A stretch of 45,091 bases of DNA from an uncultured Clostridia bacterium. Lineage in GTDB: Bacteria; Bacillota; Clostridia; TANB77; CAG-508. Position numbers and translations under genes: made by a program. Below the pieces are notes generated by a model. It was not told the origin of the DNA. It worked only from the letters and a program-made list of their open reading frames with translations, and did no database searches. Below are positions 27,815 to 37,338 of the stretch, in pieces. Position 1 is the first letter of the stretch; the number at the start of each line of letters is the position of its first letter. The stretch lies in the NCBI GenBank assembly GCA_948630815.1, contig CAPIEU010000013.1:1-45091 (forward strand), in the 5' to 3' direction.

Positions 27815-28506
27815 TTATACTTTTTCACTTGCTTTTATTACTCTTCTTCTATTTTTAATATTATTACAAGTAATTAAAGTGATTTCTCTTTTTCCATTTG
27901 TATCTTGATTGATACAGCTTAAATCGTTATAATCTGTTTCATAACTTGCATATACAGAATAATTAACTTTTTCTCCGTGATAAATCAAATATTGTTATAA
28001 TATCGCCATTTGATAATTTCTTTAATCTACTAAAAAATTTATAACTATTATAATTATGCCCAGCAATACATAAGTTGCCAATTTCATTTGGCATAGGACC
28101 ATAAAATCTACAAGGAGAAATTTTTAATAAATCATCATTATAACTTGATATAATAGGATAATTTATACCAATACTTTTAATTTCAATTAATCCAATTACA
28201 GTAAAATTATTTCCTTCAGCTACATATATACTGCCGAGAAGAAGTATGTGTAGGCGAATAATTAGTAGCATCATTATAAAGAGTAGTTATATTAAAATTA
28301 TTTGTTAGTCTTTGAGATACAGCTTCTTTTTTGTTATTTTCATATGAAGAATAAGCATAATATGAGCTAATAGATATTGCAAATATAGTGCAAATTGCAA
28401 ACTGAAATTTAAAAAAGACAGATTTTTTTCTATTTTTATTTTTGGTTTTATTTATGGACGGTTTTGAATTTTTATCTGTATTACAAGTAGATAATATTTG
28501 ATTCAT
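27815..28506 (-). CDS. Sortase with two CGG shifts
   Basis: 229 aa after skipping Cs at 28236 and 27977. The start at 28506 follows GGAGG; an in-frame TTG upstream overlaps that site. An N-terminal membrane anchor (VFFKFQFAICTIFAISISSY) precedes the sortase beta-barrel. The catalytic histidine is in CIAGHNYNSYKFF, the cysteine in ITLITCNN and the arginine in KNRRRVIKA. Both catalytic Cys and Arg lie beyond the second shift, so activity requires both shifts. The overall form resembles class D/E-type sortases; the class is uncertain. The convergent LPQTG protein is a natural substrate. Confidence 0.9.
27975..27977 (-). other. CGG frameshift site 9 (sortase)
   Basis: TCA-C-GGA, giving DLSGEKVNYSVYASYETDY. 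The zero frame stops at TAA four codons on, before the catalytic Cys. Confidence 0.93.
28234..28236 (-). other. CGG frameshift site 8 (sortase)
   Basis: TCT-C-GGC, giving THTSSGSIYVAEGNN. The zero frame stops at TGA six codons on, before the catalytic His. Confidence 0.93.
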
Positions 28507-28606
28507 TTTTCCCTCCAAAAAAATTATTATATAAATATTTTTTCTTATTTTAGATAAAATATTTATAAATGTAGAAAAAAATCGAATTTACAGAAATGTA
28601 AAAAAT

Positions 28607-28634
28607 AACAACTTATAAAATAATATAAGTTGTT
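28607..28634. terminator. Terminator between the sortase and DUF2383-like genes
   Basis: AACAACTTATA (28607-28617) pairs with TATAAGTTGTT (28624-28634), A-rich before and T/A-rich after. It is downstream of the minus-strand gene at 28700-29131. Confidence 0.7.
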
Positions 28635-28699
28635 TAAAGAGAAGTTTACTTTGTAATATAAATAGTTGTGATTTTAACAAGTGTAACACTAAAAATGTA

Positions 28700-29131
28700 T
28701 TATAAAAATGTTTTTAGTTTTTCTACATTATTTTCTTGCATTTTAACAAAATTATCTAAAATTTTAACAATTTCAGCATCAGCATTTGGATTATTATTTA
28801 AAAGTTTTCTACCTTCAATAATACCCATTGTAGTTCCTTGTATTAGCATATCAGCAATATGAGAATTGCTTTTATCTTTAATAGTATTCATTTGAATACC
28901 AGTCCAAGACATAGTTTTTGCCATAATATCATTATCATTTGGAATATCACCATATTTTTGATAAACATTATTTACTTGTTCTAGTATATCTCCATATTGG
29001 TTATATTGATAAGCTAAATTGTCTTTAAAATTTTCGTCACCAACTTTTTCAGTTACATATGAAATACTATCCATCCCCATTTTTGCACCTTTATGAATTT
29101 CATCTAATATTGATTTGTTATTTTTATCCAT
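28700..29131 (-). CDS. Four-helix-bundle protein (DUF2383-like)
   Basis: About 143 aa from the ATG at 29131, which has GGAGG 8 nt upstream; an ATG 15 bp earlier overlaps that site. The product is all-helical: ILDEIHKGAKMGMDSISYV, then YGDILEQVNNVYQKYGDIP, and a C-terminal helix ending NNVEKLKTFL. The pattern of paired helices with conserved Asp/Glu and His resembles ferritin-like DUF2383 proteins of clostridia. No function is known. It is a stand-alone gene. Confidence 0.65.
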   Translation of the reverse strand: MDKNNKSILDEIHKGAKMGMDSISYVTEKVGDENFKDNLAYQYNQYGDILEQVNNVYQKYGDIPNDNDIMAKTMSWTGIQMNTIKDKSNSHIADMLIQGTTMGIIEGRKLLNNNPNADAEIVKILDNFVKMQENNVEKLKTFL

Positions 29132-29252
29132 AATAAAAACCTCCATATTTTATATATTAATAGTATGGACCAAAAGATTTAAGTTAATACGTATTAAAAT
29201 ATAATTACTAATTACAGATAATGGTTTTAAAAGCAAATTTATTTCAAACGTT

Positions 29253-29285
29253 GTAGGGGCGAGCAGTGCTCGTCCGTTACTACGG
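29253..29285. repeat. REP-like palindromic repeat
   Basis: TGTAGGGGCGAGCAGTGCTC followed by GTCCG. The arms GGGCGAGCA and TGCTCGTCC pair (one G-U). Locally high GC. It shares the TGTAGGGGC seed with the repeats at 39419-39503, so it belongs to a dispersed family. Confidence 0.7.
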
Positions 29286-29362
29286 AAGAAATTGCCATAA
29301 AAATATTCTTTTTTATTTACAATTATATAATTTAATATTAGAAATGAAAGAAATATAAAAAT

Positions 29363-29391
29363 TTGACAAATTGTATTGCATAAAATTATAA
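29363..29391 (+). promoter_or_regulatory. Promoter of toxin-antitoxin copy 1
   Basis: TTGACA (29363-29368), 17-bp spacer, TTATAA (29386-29391). Confidence 0.65.
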
Positions 29392-29428
29392 AACGTGATA
29401 AATTAAAACAAGTAAAGGTGGTGAGAAT

Positions 29429-29650
29429 ATGTTAAAACAATTATCAATAAACAGTTCTAAAGGAATATTTAAAACATACAAAGCTAATATTTTAAAGAAA
29501 ATAGAATTAAAAAAGAAAGGAGATGAAATGTACAAAGAATATCTAATGAATGCTATAAGAGAAGCGGAGGAAGATTTAGCAAATGGAGGAAAAACATATA
29601 CTTTAGAAGAATTTGAAGAGAGAATGGAGCAATTATATGGTAAAATATAG
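29429..29650 (+). CDS. Antitoxin, copy 1
   Basis: 73 aa from ATG 29429 (GGTGGTGAG upstream). An internal ATG at 29528 has a stronger AAAGGAGA and would give a 40-aa core (MYKEYLMNAIREAEEDLANG). The C-terminal TLEEFEERMEQLYGKI resembles the toxin-neutralising tail of RelB/Phd-type antitoxins of ParE toxins. It overlaps the toxin start by 14 bp, indicating coupled translation. Confidence 0.75.
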   Translation: MLKQLSINSSKGIFKTYKANILKKIELKKKGDEMYKEYLMNAIREAEEDLANGGKTYTLEEFEERMEQLYGKI

Positions 29651-29945
29651 AATTATTATAGCAAATCAGGCTGATGAAGATTTATTTAGAATGAGTAATT
29701 ATTTATCTAACAATAAATTTAAAGAATTACGAAAAGTCTTAAAAGATAAATATAGAAATATTATAAAAATGCCTTGGATGTACCCAAGATTATACTATGA
29801 GAAAAAGACAAAAACAGATTTTAGAAAAATTGTTTATCAAAATTACATAATTATTTATAAAATTCAAAAAAATCAAATTATAATTTTAAGAATTGTATCA
29901 GAAAAAGAAAATTATTTAAAACCAAAATTATTAGAAATCTATTAA
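29637..29945 (+). CDS. RelE/ParE-family toxin, copy 1
   Basis: 102 aa from the ATG at 29637. IIIANQADEDLFRMSNYLSN at the N-terminus and DFRKIVYQNYIIIYKI with IILRIVSEKENY at the C-terminus give the ParE/RelE beta-sheet pattern. ParE types act on gyrase and RelE types on mRNA; the sequence does not decide. Translated from inside the antitoxin's last codons. Confidence 0.85.
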   Translation: MVKYRIIIANQADEDLFRMSNYLSNNKFKELRKVLKDKYRNIIKMPWMYPRLYYEKKTKTDFRKIVYQNYIIIYKIQKNQIIILRIVSEKENYLKPKLLEIY

Positions 29946-30004
29946 AAAATCCAAAAAGTTAATTATATATAATTTAATATTAAAAATGAAAGAAATATAA
30001 AAAA

Positions 30005-30033
30005 TTGACAAATTGTATTGCATAAAGTAATAA
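30005..30033 (+). promoter_or_regulatory. Promoter of toxin-antitoxin copy 2
   Basis: TTGACA (30005-30010), 17-bp spacer, TAATAA (30028-30033). Confidence 0.65.
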
Positions 30034-30070
30034 AATGTGATAAATTAGAACAAGTAAAGGTGGTGAAAAT

Positions 30071-30292
30071 ATGTTAAAACAATTATCAATGAACAGAACT
30101 AAATGTATATTTAAAACATACAAAGCTAATATTTTAAAGAAAATAGAATTAAAAAAGAAAGGAGATGAAATGTACAAAGAATATCTAATGAATGCTATAA
30201 GAGAAGCGGAGGAAGATTTAGCAAATGGAGGAAAAACATATACTTTAGAAGAATTTGAAGAGAGAATGGAGCAATTATATGGTAAAATATAG
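30071..30292 (+). CDS. Antitoxin, copy 2
   Basis: 73 aa. It differs from copy 1 only near the N-terminus (LSMNRTKCIFKT against LSINSSKGIFKT). The remaining residues are identical, so it should neutralise either toxin copy. Confidence 0.75.
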   Translation: MLKQLSMNRTKCIFKTYKANILKKIELKKKGDEMYKEYLMNAIREAEEDLANGGKTYTLEEFEERMEQLYGKI

Positions 30293-30587
30293 AATTATTA
30301 TAGCAAATCAGGCTGATGAAGATTTATTTAGAATGAGTAATTATTTATCTAACAATAAATTTAAAGAATTACGAAAAGTCTTAAAAGATAAATATAGAAA
30401 TATTATAAAAATGCCTTGGATGTACCCAAGATTATACTATGAGAAAAAGACAAAAACAGATTTTAGAAAAATTGTTTATCAAAATTACATAATTATTTAT
30501 AAAATTCAAAAAAATCAAATTATAATTTTAAGAATTGTATCAGAAAAAGAAAATTATTTAAAACCAAAATTATTAGAAATCTATTAA
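30279..30587 (+). CDS. RelE/ParE-family toxin, copy 2
   Basis: Amino-acid sequence identical to copy 1 over its full 102 aa; overlaps its antitoxin by 14 bp. Confidence 0.85.
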   Translation: MVKYRIIIANQADEDLFRMSNYLSNNKFKELRKVLKDKYRNIIKMPWMYPRLYYEKKTKTDFRKIVYQNYIIIYKIQKNQIIILRIVSEKENYLKPKLLEIY

Positions 30588-30658
30588 AAAATTCAAAAAG
30601 TTAAATAGTATAAAAGTAAATATTCTGTAAAATATTGTAGAAACATAGTGGCTAAGTA

Positions 30659-30667
30659 TGTTATAAT
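30659..30667 (+). promoter_or_regulatory. Extended -10 element upstream of addA
   Basis: TG-T-TATAAT (30659-30667), 33 bp before the addA start codon; no good -35 is seen at 17 bp. Confidence 0.5.
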
Positions 30668-30699
30668 GTAGACATATTTAAAAGAAAGGTCAATAACAT

Positions 30700-33600
30700 A
30701 TGAGCGAAGTTAAATGGACTAAGGAACAATTGCAAGCAATTAAGGAAAGTGGAAGCAATATTTTAGTAGCAGCTGCTGCACGGAAGTGGAAAGACAGCTG
30801 TTTTAGTAGAGCGAATAATTAACAAAATTGTGAATGAAAAAATTGATATAGATAAAATACTAGTAGTTACATTTACAAATGCAGCTGCAAGTGAAATGCG
30901 TTCAAGAATAATGGAAGCAATATATAAATATTTAGATGAAAATCCAGAGGATGAACATATGCAAAAACAAGTTATATTAATGGGAAAATCTAATATTTGT
31001 ACAATTCACTCATTTTGCTTAGAAGTAATAAAAAATAATTTTTATGAAATAGATGTATCACCTAATTTTAGAATAGGAGACCAAACAGAAATAGAATTAC
31101 TAAAACAAGAAGTTTTAGAAGAACTTTTTGAACTAAAATATGAAAATGAAGATAAAGAATTTTTAAAACTTATAAACGCATATACAAATTACAGAGGAGA
31201 CGAAGCTTTAAAGAATTTAATTTTAAAAATACATAGATTTATTCGGTAGTAGTCCATTTCCTGAAGAATGGTTAAATGAAAAAATAGAAGAATTTAATAT
31301 AAGCAATATAGATTTTTCTAAAAGTACCTGGGGTAAAATTTTAATAGAAGAATTTGAAAGTGAGCTATCTTCTTGTATTTTAGAATTAAAAAGTATAAAA
31401 AGAAATTTAGATAAATTTATAGAACTAGACAAATTTAGTAAAACTATTTTAGGAGATATTGAAAAATTAGAAGAATTAGAGAAAAGTTTAGATTCTTGGA
31501 ATAAGTTGTATACTATAGCAAACGATCTTAAATGGGAAACTTGGCCAAGAGATTCAAAAATTGTTATAGAACAAAAAGAGATTTCCAAAGAAAAAAGAGA
31601 TAATGTTAAGAAAAAATTTAATAAAATAAGAGATAAAATTTTAGTATATGATTCAAAGCAAATTTTAAAAGACTTAAATGAAATTTATCCTATAATGAGA
31701 ACATTAGGAAATTTAGTAATAGAATTTAGTAGTAAATATCAAGAGGCAAAAAAAGAAAAAAACATAATAGATTTTAACGATATTGAGCATTTTGCATTAA
31801 AACTTCTAATAAAAAAAGAAGATGAGGATTATATGTCAACTGATGTTGCAAAATTATATAAAGATAAGTTTAAAGAAATTTTAATAGATGAGTATCAAGA
31901 TAGTAACCTTGTTCAAGAATATATATTAAACTCTGTTTCTAAGGGCAATAATATATTTATGGTAGGAGATGTAAAACAAAGTATTTATAAATTTAGACAA
32001 GCAAGACCAGAATTATTTATAGATAAATATGAAAATTACAAAAATAAAGATGTGATAAATGAAAATGAAGGTATGAAGATACAACTATTTAAAAACTTTA
32101 GGAGTAGGAAAAACATATTAGATATTACAAACTTAGTTTTTGAAAACATTATGAGTAAAAAATTAGGAGATATAGATTATAACAAGGAAGAATTTCTAAA
32201 CTTAGGTGCAAATTACGAAGAACCAAAAGAAGATACTAATTATGCAGGGAAAACAGAGCTTTTAGTTATTGATTTAAAACAAAAAGAGGATGCTGAAGAT
32301 GAAGAAATAGAAAATGTTGATGACATAGTTATAGAATCAAAATTAGTCGCAAAGAAAATACAAGAATTAATAAATAGTAAGTATCAAGTATTTGATAAAA
32401 AACTAGGTTATAGAAATATCACATATAAAGATATTGTAATTTTGTTAAGAGCAACTTTAAATTTAGCACCTATATATGAAAAATCATTAAATGATTTAAA
32501 TATTCCTGTCTTTAGTGATACAGGAGCTTCATATTTAGAAAGTGTAGAAATACAAACCATAATGTCATTATTAAAAATTATTGATAACCCAATGCAAGAT
32601 ATACCTCTTGTAAGTGTAATGCGTTCACCAATTGGGCGGATTTAGCGATAATGATTTAATGAAAATAAAAATAGAAGGATATAGTAAAGAACAATCATAT
32701 TTTTATGAAACATTGTTAAAAGCAAAAGAAAAAGATATAGATTTATGTAGTAAAATAGAGAAATTTTTAGCTTTAATACAAAATTTTAGAGATAAAAAAG
32801 AATACTTACCATTAGATGAATTAATATGGCAAATCTATTTAGATACAGGGTATTACAACTATGTAAATCTTATGCCAAATGGAAATCTAAGACAAGCCAA
32901 CTTAAAAGTGTTATTTGAAAAAGCCAAAGACTATGAAACAGCAAGTTTTAAAGGACTATTCAATTTTATAAATTTTATAGATAAGTTAAAAACTAATAAT
33001 CAAGATATGGATTCAGCAAAAATAATTGGTGAAAATGAAGATGTGGTTAGAATTATGAGTATTCATAAAAGTAAGGGACTTGAATTTCCTGTGGTATTCT
33101 TAAGTGGAACAGGTAAGAAATTTAACCTAATGGACTTAAATGATAATATACTATTACATCAAGATATAGGAATAGGACCTAAATATATAGACTATGAAAG
33201 AAAGATAGAGTATAATACTCTTGCAAAAATTGCGATAGGCTATAAAGCAAAGAAAGAAACAATAGCAGAAGAAATGAGAATACTATATGTAGCATTAACA
33301 AGAGCAAAGGAAAAACTATTTATAACAGGACTTTCTAAAGATTTTGAAAAAGAGACAAAGAAAAAGAAAGATTTGTTAGATATATATGGTGGAAAAAATA
33401 TAAATTCTAACATACTAAAAAATTATAAATCATATCTTGATTGGTTAGAACTTGTATATCTAAAAAATGAAAATAATATAAAAGATATTATGGAATTACA
33501 AGTATATCAAAAAGAAGAACTTTTAAAAAATTTGAAACTTGAAGATATTAATCAAAAAGAAGATAATTGGAATTTTAAAGATAAGCTAAATGATAGTGAA

Positions 33601-34302
33601 AACGAAAGTATAAAAGAACTATTAAATTGGAAATATGAAAATATAGCATCAACAAAAATAGAAGCAAAATCTTCTGTTACAAAAATTAAGGAAATGGAAA
33701 ATGAAAATATTAATGTTTTATTTGAAGAAAAAGTGAATAATCAAAAAGAAAGTTTACAAAAACCTAAATTTCTAAGTGATGATATAAAAATAACAAAAGC
33801 AAGAATAGGAACATTAATGCACCTTTGCATTCAAAAGTTAGATGAAAAACTAGAATATGACTATAATAAAATTTCTAAATTAATAGATAGATTTGTAGAA
33901 TGTAGTATAATAACTAAAAAAGAAGCTGAGGCAATAGACAAAGAAAAGTTATTAATATATACAAAATCAAATTTATTTATAAGTTTAAAAAATGCAAAAG
34001 AAATATACAAAGAAGCACCTTTTTATATGAACATAAAAGGAAGTAAGATTTATAAAGAAAATATAGACGAAAACATTTTAGTTCAAGGTGTAATAGATTT
34101 ATACTATATAGATAAGGAAGATAATATTATTTTAGTAGATTATAAAACAGATTACGTGAAAAAAGATGAACAAGAACTTATTGATAAATATAGAAAACAG
34201 CTAGAAATTTATGCGGATACTCTAGAAAGAACACTAGGGAAAAAAGTATATAAAACATATATTTATTCAGTATATTTAGGAAAAAGTATAGAGGTTCAGT
34301 GA
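30700..34302 (+). CDS. addA: AddA helicase/nuclease with three CGG shifts
   Basis: 1199 aa after skipping Cs at 30781, 31244 and 32637, the usual AddA size. SF1 helicase motifs in order: [20 protein letters not shown] (Walker A), VVTFTNAAASEMRSRI (Ia), ILIDEYQDSNLVQEYIL (Walker B), GDVKQSIYKFRQARPE (III), then VRIMSIHKSKGLEFPVVFL and ILYVALTRAKEKLFITG (V, VI). The C-terminal RecB-type nuclease has VQGVIDLYYIDKEDNIILVD and YKTDYV. It works with AddB in double-strand break repair and Chi-dependent recombination; addB is not in this window, where the toxin-antitoxin duplication lies upstream instead. In the plain frame only 27 correct residues would be made. Confidence 0.95.
30781..30783 (+). 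other. CGG frameshift site 10 (addA, Walker A)
   Basis: GCA-C-GGA. The first glycine of GSGKT. The P-loop exists only if the C is skipped. Confidence 0.95.
31244..31246 (+). other. CGG frameshift site 11 (addA)
   Basis: ATT-C-GGT, giving HRFIGSSPFPEEWL. In the zero frame the next codon is TAG. Confidence 0.95.
32637..32639 (+). other. CGG frameshift site 12 (addA)
   Basis: GGG-C-GGA, giving MRSPIGGFSDNDLMKI, a conserved AddA helicase segment. The zero frame stops at TAG two codons on. Confidence 0.95.
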
Positions 34303-34311
34303 ATCAATATG

Positions 34312-34340
34312 TTTACAATTTGTGTTAATTATGCTATAAT
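34312..34340 (+). promoter_or_regulatory. Promoter for the small membrane protein gene
   Basis: TTTACA (34312-34317), 17-bp spacer, TATAAT (34335-34340), 41 bp before the ATG. Confidence 0.65.
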
Positions 34341-34381
34341 ATGGCTATAAATAAAGTAAAATAAGAAATGGAGTAATATTT

Positions 34382-34865
34382 ATGGATAGAATGAAAACAT
34401 TTGGAATATATGTTTTATGTATTATATTATTTTTTGTATTTTCAAATATAATGATAGATATTGCAATAAAAGCAATGTATAATCCAATTGATATATCAAT
34501 AGAAAGAAGAAATGATTTAATACTTAATGTGAATGAAGCAAAGGCCACATATGTAAATGGATATGTTGGAGGATATGTAAGAAATATACGGATATGATGA
34601 TGTTGAAAAAACATACGTAAAAATAGACTTATATTCTAAAAGAAATGTCTTACTTGGTACTAAATATGTTGAAATACAAGATTTTAGAATTAACGAAACA
34701 CGAGAATTTAAAATGGGATTTGAATTTACAGATGTAGACTATTGTAAAGTGGCTATGATAGATAGTGTAAATGAAGAAGAGATTACAAAAGAGCAATTTA
34801 CAACAGTAGAATTTAGATTTGCTAAACTTATGGCAACAATTATATTTATATCTTTCTTTGGATAA
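34382..34865 (+). CDS. Small membrane-anchored protein, FxLYD-like (CGG shift)
   Basis: About 160 aa after skipping the C at 34589. An N-terminal membrane helix (GIYVLCIILFFVFSNIMIDI) is followed by an extracytoplasmic beta domain: NIGYDDVEKTYVKIDLYSKR, then LGTKYVEIQDFRINETREFK and FEFTDVDYCKVAMID. This resembles FxLYD-type domains. The last residues (LMATIIFISFFG) are hydrophobic. Function is unknown. GGAG precedes the ATG by 8 nt. It has its own promoter. Confidence 0.7.
34589..34591 (+). other. CGG frameshift site 13 (small membrane protein)
   Basis: ATA-C-GGA, giving VRNIGYDDVEKTYVKI. The zero frame stops at TGA two codons on. No family alignment is available, but the restored frame stays open for 91 codons. 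Confidence 0.85.
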
Positions 34866-34902
34866 AACGATAATATATATTAAGAATAAAAGAGAGGGGG
34901 TT

Positions 34903-35226
34903 ATGGAAAAATTAAATATAAATACTATAAAGCAGATGGTTAAAGATAGAAAAATTAGATGGACTAATCACATTATAATTAGATTATTTCAAAGAAATAT
35001 AAGTTAGGAAGATATTGAAAATGTTCTTTTAAATGGCGAAATAATAGAAAAATACGAAAGTGATTATCCATACGAAAGCTGTTTAGTATACGGAATAAAT
35101 TTAAATAGTAAAGTTATACATATAGTATGCGGATTGAATGAAACAGAATTATGGATAATTATTGCATACTATCCAGATAATATAAAATGGGAAGAGGATT
35201 TTAAGACAAGAAAGGAGATAAAATAA
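34903..35226 (+). pseudogene. DUF4258-like toxin with in-frame TAG
   Basis: 107 codons starting MEKLNINTIKQMVKDRKIRW behind GAGGGGG. TAG at 35005-35007 interrupts RLFQRNIS-*-EDIENVLLNGEIIEKYE at codon 35. After the stop the frame is open to the TAA at 35224 with family-like sequence (VYGINLNSKVIHIVCGL). DUF4258 proteins are BrnT/RelE-like toxins usually paired with YgiT-type antitoxins, and such a gene follows at 35228. CAG to TAG is a single transition, so this is most simply an inactivated toxin. Readthrough is possible but there is no second example in the window. Confidence 0.75.
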
Positions 35227-35227
35227 T

Positions 35228-35458
35228 ATGAATTGTTTTATGTGTAAAGGAGATTTAGAAGATAGAAATACAACATTTATGGTTGAGTTAGATAATTGCA
35301 TTATCATTATTAAAAATGTGCCATCTCAAGTATGTAAACAATGTGGTGAAGTATCTTATAGTAATGATGTTGCAAAGCAATTAGAAAGATTAGTGAATTC
35401 AGTAAGAAACGCAATTACAGAAATTACAGTAATAAATTATACTGAAAAAGTTGCATAA
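35228..35458 (+). CDS. YgiT-type zinc-finger antitoxin
   Basis: 76 aa. The MqsA/YgiT-type zinc finger is CFMCKGDLEDR...VCKQCGEVSYS (CxxC and CxxC). A short helical tail lacks the full HTH of MqsA. It lies 1 bp after the DUF4258 gene, with AAAGGAGA upstream. It is probably the antitoxin left behind after toxin inactivation. A terminator follows. Confidence 0.88.
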   Translation: MNCFMCKGDLEDRNTTFMVELDNCIIIIKNVPSQVCKQCGEVSYSNDVAKQLERLVNSVRNAITEITVINYTEKVA

Positions 35459-35470
35459 AGCAAATAAACA

Positions 35471-35505
35471 ATGCTCTGACTTAAATGAAAAGTCAGAGCA
35501 TTTAC
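35471..35505 (+). terminator. Terminator after the YgiT-type gene
   Basis: ATGCTCTGACTT (35471-35482) pairs with AAGTCAGAGCAT (35490-35501), then TTAC. Confidence 0.88.
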
Positions 35506-35545
35506 TTAAGTTTGAACAGTAACTATTTTTTCTATGAACTAACTA

Positions 35546-35574
35546 TTGTTAAACAATATAATCTTTGTTATAAT
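35546..35574 (+). promoter_or_regulatory. Promoter of the prmC-whiA-hemW cluster
   Basis: TTGTTA (35546-35551), 17-bp spacer, TATAAT (35569-35574), 20 bp before the prmC start; the leader is very short. Confidence 0.65.
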
Positions 35575-35593
35575 TGTGGCAAGGTGTGGAAAT

Positions 35594-36440
35594 ATGAAAA
35601 TAAAAGAGATATTGCGGTAAAGCAGTAGAAGAATTAAATAATAAAAAAATAGAAAATCCTATTCAAAAAGCAAGGATAATACTAGAGCATACATTAAATG
35701 TTAAAAAAGAATATTTAATAATTCATAGTGAAGAAGAAATTGACGAAGTATTAGTTAATAGATACAATGAGAATATAGATAAACTTATAAATCATATTCC
35801 TTTACAATATATAACGAATCATCAAGAATTTATGAAATTAGATTTTTATGTTGATGAAAATGTTTTAATACCAAGAGCTGATACGGAAATATTAGTAGAA
35901 GAGGTAATTAACTATTGTAATAAAGATAAAGAAAAAAGATATAAAATATTAGATTTATGTGCAGGAAGTGGGATAGTTGGTATTTCACTTGCAAAATATA
36001 TAGAAAATGTTGAAGTAGTGTGTATAGATATTAGTAAAAAGGCATTAGAAATAGCAGAGAAAAATGCAAAAAATAATAATGTAGACAATATTAAATTTAT
36101 TTATTCAAATATGTTTAGTAATATAAAAGATAAATTTGATATTATAGTATCAAATCCTCCTTATATAAAAAGAGAAGTTATAGAGGAACTTGAAAAAGAA
36201 GTACAAAATGAACCACATATTGCATTAGATGGTGGAATAGATGGATTAGACTTTTATAAAATAATAATTAACCAAGCATATGAGTATCTAAATGAAAGTG
36301 GAGGAATATTTTTAGAAATAGGATATGACCAAAAAGAAGAAGTTATAAATTTACTAAGAAATAGTGGAAAGTTTGATAATATATATTCTAAAAAGGATTT
36401 ATATGGTAATGATAGGATAGTAGTTGCAAGGAGGGGATAG
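35594..36440 (+). CDS. prmC: PrmC release-factor glutamine methyltransferase (CGG shift)
   Basis: 281 aa after skipping the C at 35615. It methylates the GGQ glutamine of RF1 and RF2. The N-terminal helical substrate domain (GKAVEELNNKKIENPIQKAR) lies wholly beyond the shift. The methyltransferase domain has VDENVLIPRADTEILVEEV, ILDLCAGSGIVGISLAKYI (SAM-binding) and IIVSNPPYIKREV (catalytic NPPY). The site is at codon 8, immediately followed by TAA in the zero frame, so production depends on the shift almost at the start, reminiscent of how RF2 itself is autoregulated. whiA follows after 3 bp. Confidence 0.95.
35615..35617 (+). other. CGG frameshift site 14 (prmC codon 8)
   Basis: TTG-C-GGT, giving MKIKEILGKAVEELN. 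The zero frame has TAA next. Confidence 0.93.
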
Positions 36441-36443
36441 AAG

Positions 36444-37334
36444 ATGTCTTTTTCTGGAGATATTAAAGAAGAATTGAGCAAGATGTCTAATCTTGCAAAT
36501 AAAGAAGCGATAAGTGCTGAATTTATAGGATATTTACTTAGTAATAATATTGAGATTACTAAAAATAAAATAAACTATGCTACTGAGAATGAGTATAATA
36601 TTAATAGACTTAATAAAATATTAAATAATTTAAGTATAGATTATGATATAAGTTTTCAAAGAAGAGTATACAAGATTACTTTTAGAAAGCAAGATTTTGA
36701 ATGTATAAAATTTATAGAAAATAAAATACAAATTAATAAAGATATTAATAATATTGATGTAAAGAAAGAAGAACAGTTTTTTAAAGCATTAGTAAGAGGA
36801 ACGTTTCTAGGAGGAGGATCACTAAATAATCCTAATAATAAATACCATTTAGAAATTTTGTTTAAATCAAAAGTAAATGCCGAATATATTTATAGAGTTT
36901 TAAAGGAATTTTATATTAAAACTAAAATTTTAATAAGAAAAAAGAGTTTTTCAATTTATATTAAAGAAGCAGAGGAGATATCTAAATTTTTAGCTTTAAT
37001 TGGAGCAAATAAATCTGTTTTAAATTTTGAAGAAATACGTGTTGAAAGAGATACAAGAAATAATATCAATAGATTAGTAAATTGTGAAACAGCAAATTTA
37101 AATAAAACTATAAACGCATCAGTTACTCAAATTCAGGCTATAAGATATTTAAAGGAACATAAGAAATTTGAAGAACTACCAGAGAATTTAAAACAAATAG
37201 CAGAAGTTAGATTAAAAAATCCAGATGCAAGTTTAGTTGAACTTGGAAAAATGCTACAAAATCCAATAGGGAAATCTGGGGTTAATCATAGACTAAAAAA
37301 AATATGTGAAATAGCAGAAGAACTAAGGGGATAG
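36444..37334 (+). CDS. whiA: WhiA DNA-binding regulator
   Basis: 296 aa. It begins MSFSGDIKEELSKM, the standard WhiA start, with an N-terminal LAGLIDADG-like region (FFKALVRGTFLGGGSLNNP, about 115) and a C-terminal HTH (VTQIQAIRYL, then AEVRLKNPDASLVELGKML and GKSGVNHRLKKI). WhiA influences cell division and chromosome segregation in Gram-positive bacteria. No in-frame CGG. GGAGGG-type signal lies within the end of prmC; hemW follows after 4 bp. In many Bacillota whiA lies with yvcJ/yvcK; here it is between prmC and hemW. Confidence 0.95.
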   Translation: MSFSGDIKEELSKMSNLANKEAISAEFIGYLLSNNIEITKNKINYATENEYNINRLNKILNNLSIDYDISFQRRVYKITFRKQDFECIKFIENKIQINKDINNIDVKKEEQFFKALVRGTFLGGGSLNNPNNKYHLEILFKSKVNAEYIYRVLKEFYIKTKILIRKKSFSIYIKEAEEISKFLALIGANKSVLNFEEIRVERDTRNNINRLVNCETANLNKTINASVTQIQAIRYLKEHKKFEELPENLKQIAEVRLKNPDASLVELGKMLQNPIGKSGVNHRLKKICEIAEELRG

Positions 37335-37338
37335 GATA

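Larger units (their letters stand above)
29327..29962 (+). repeat. Tandem duplication of a toxin-antitoxin unit, copy 1
   Basis: A unit of about 635 bp, including promoter, antitoxin and toxin, repeated at an offset of 642 bp. The differences cluster in the promoter region and first codons of the antitoxin; the toxin genes encode identical proteins. Confidence 0.93.
29969..30604 (+). repeat. Tandem duplication of a toxin-antitoxin unit, copy 2
   Basis: Second copy, adjacent to the first with about 6 bp between. Near-identity implies a recent duplication. Confidence 0.93.

Noticed and set aside
34903..35226. General recoding of TAG as an amino acid
   Set aside because: Only one case, in a dispensable toxin gene. 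TAG ends several intact genes at the family-expected position, including mutS2.
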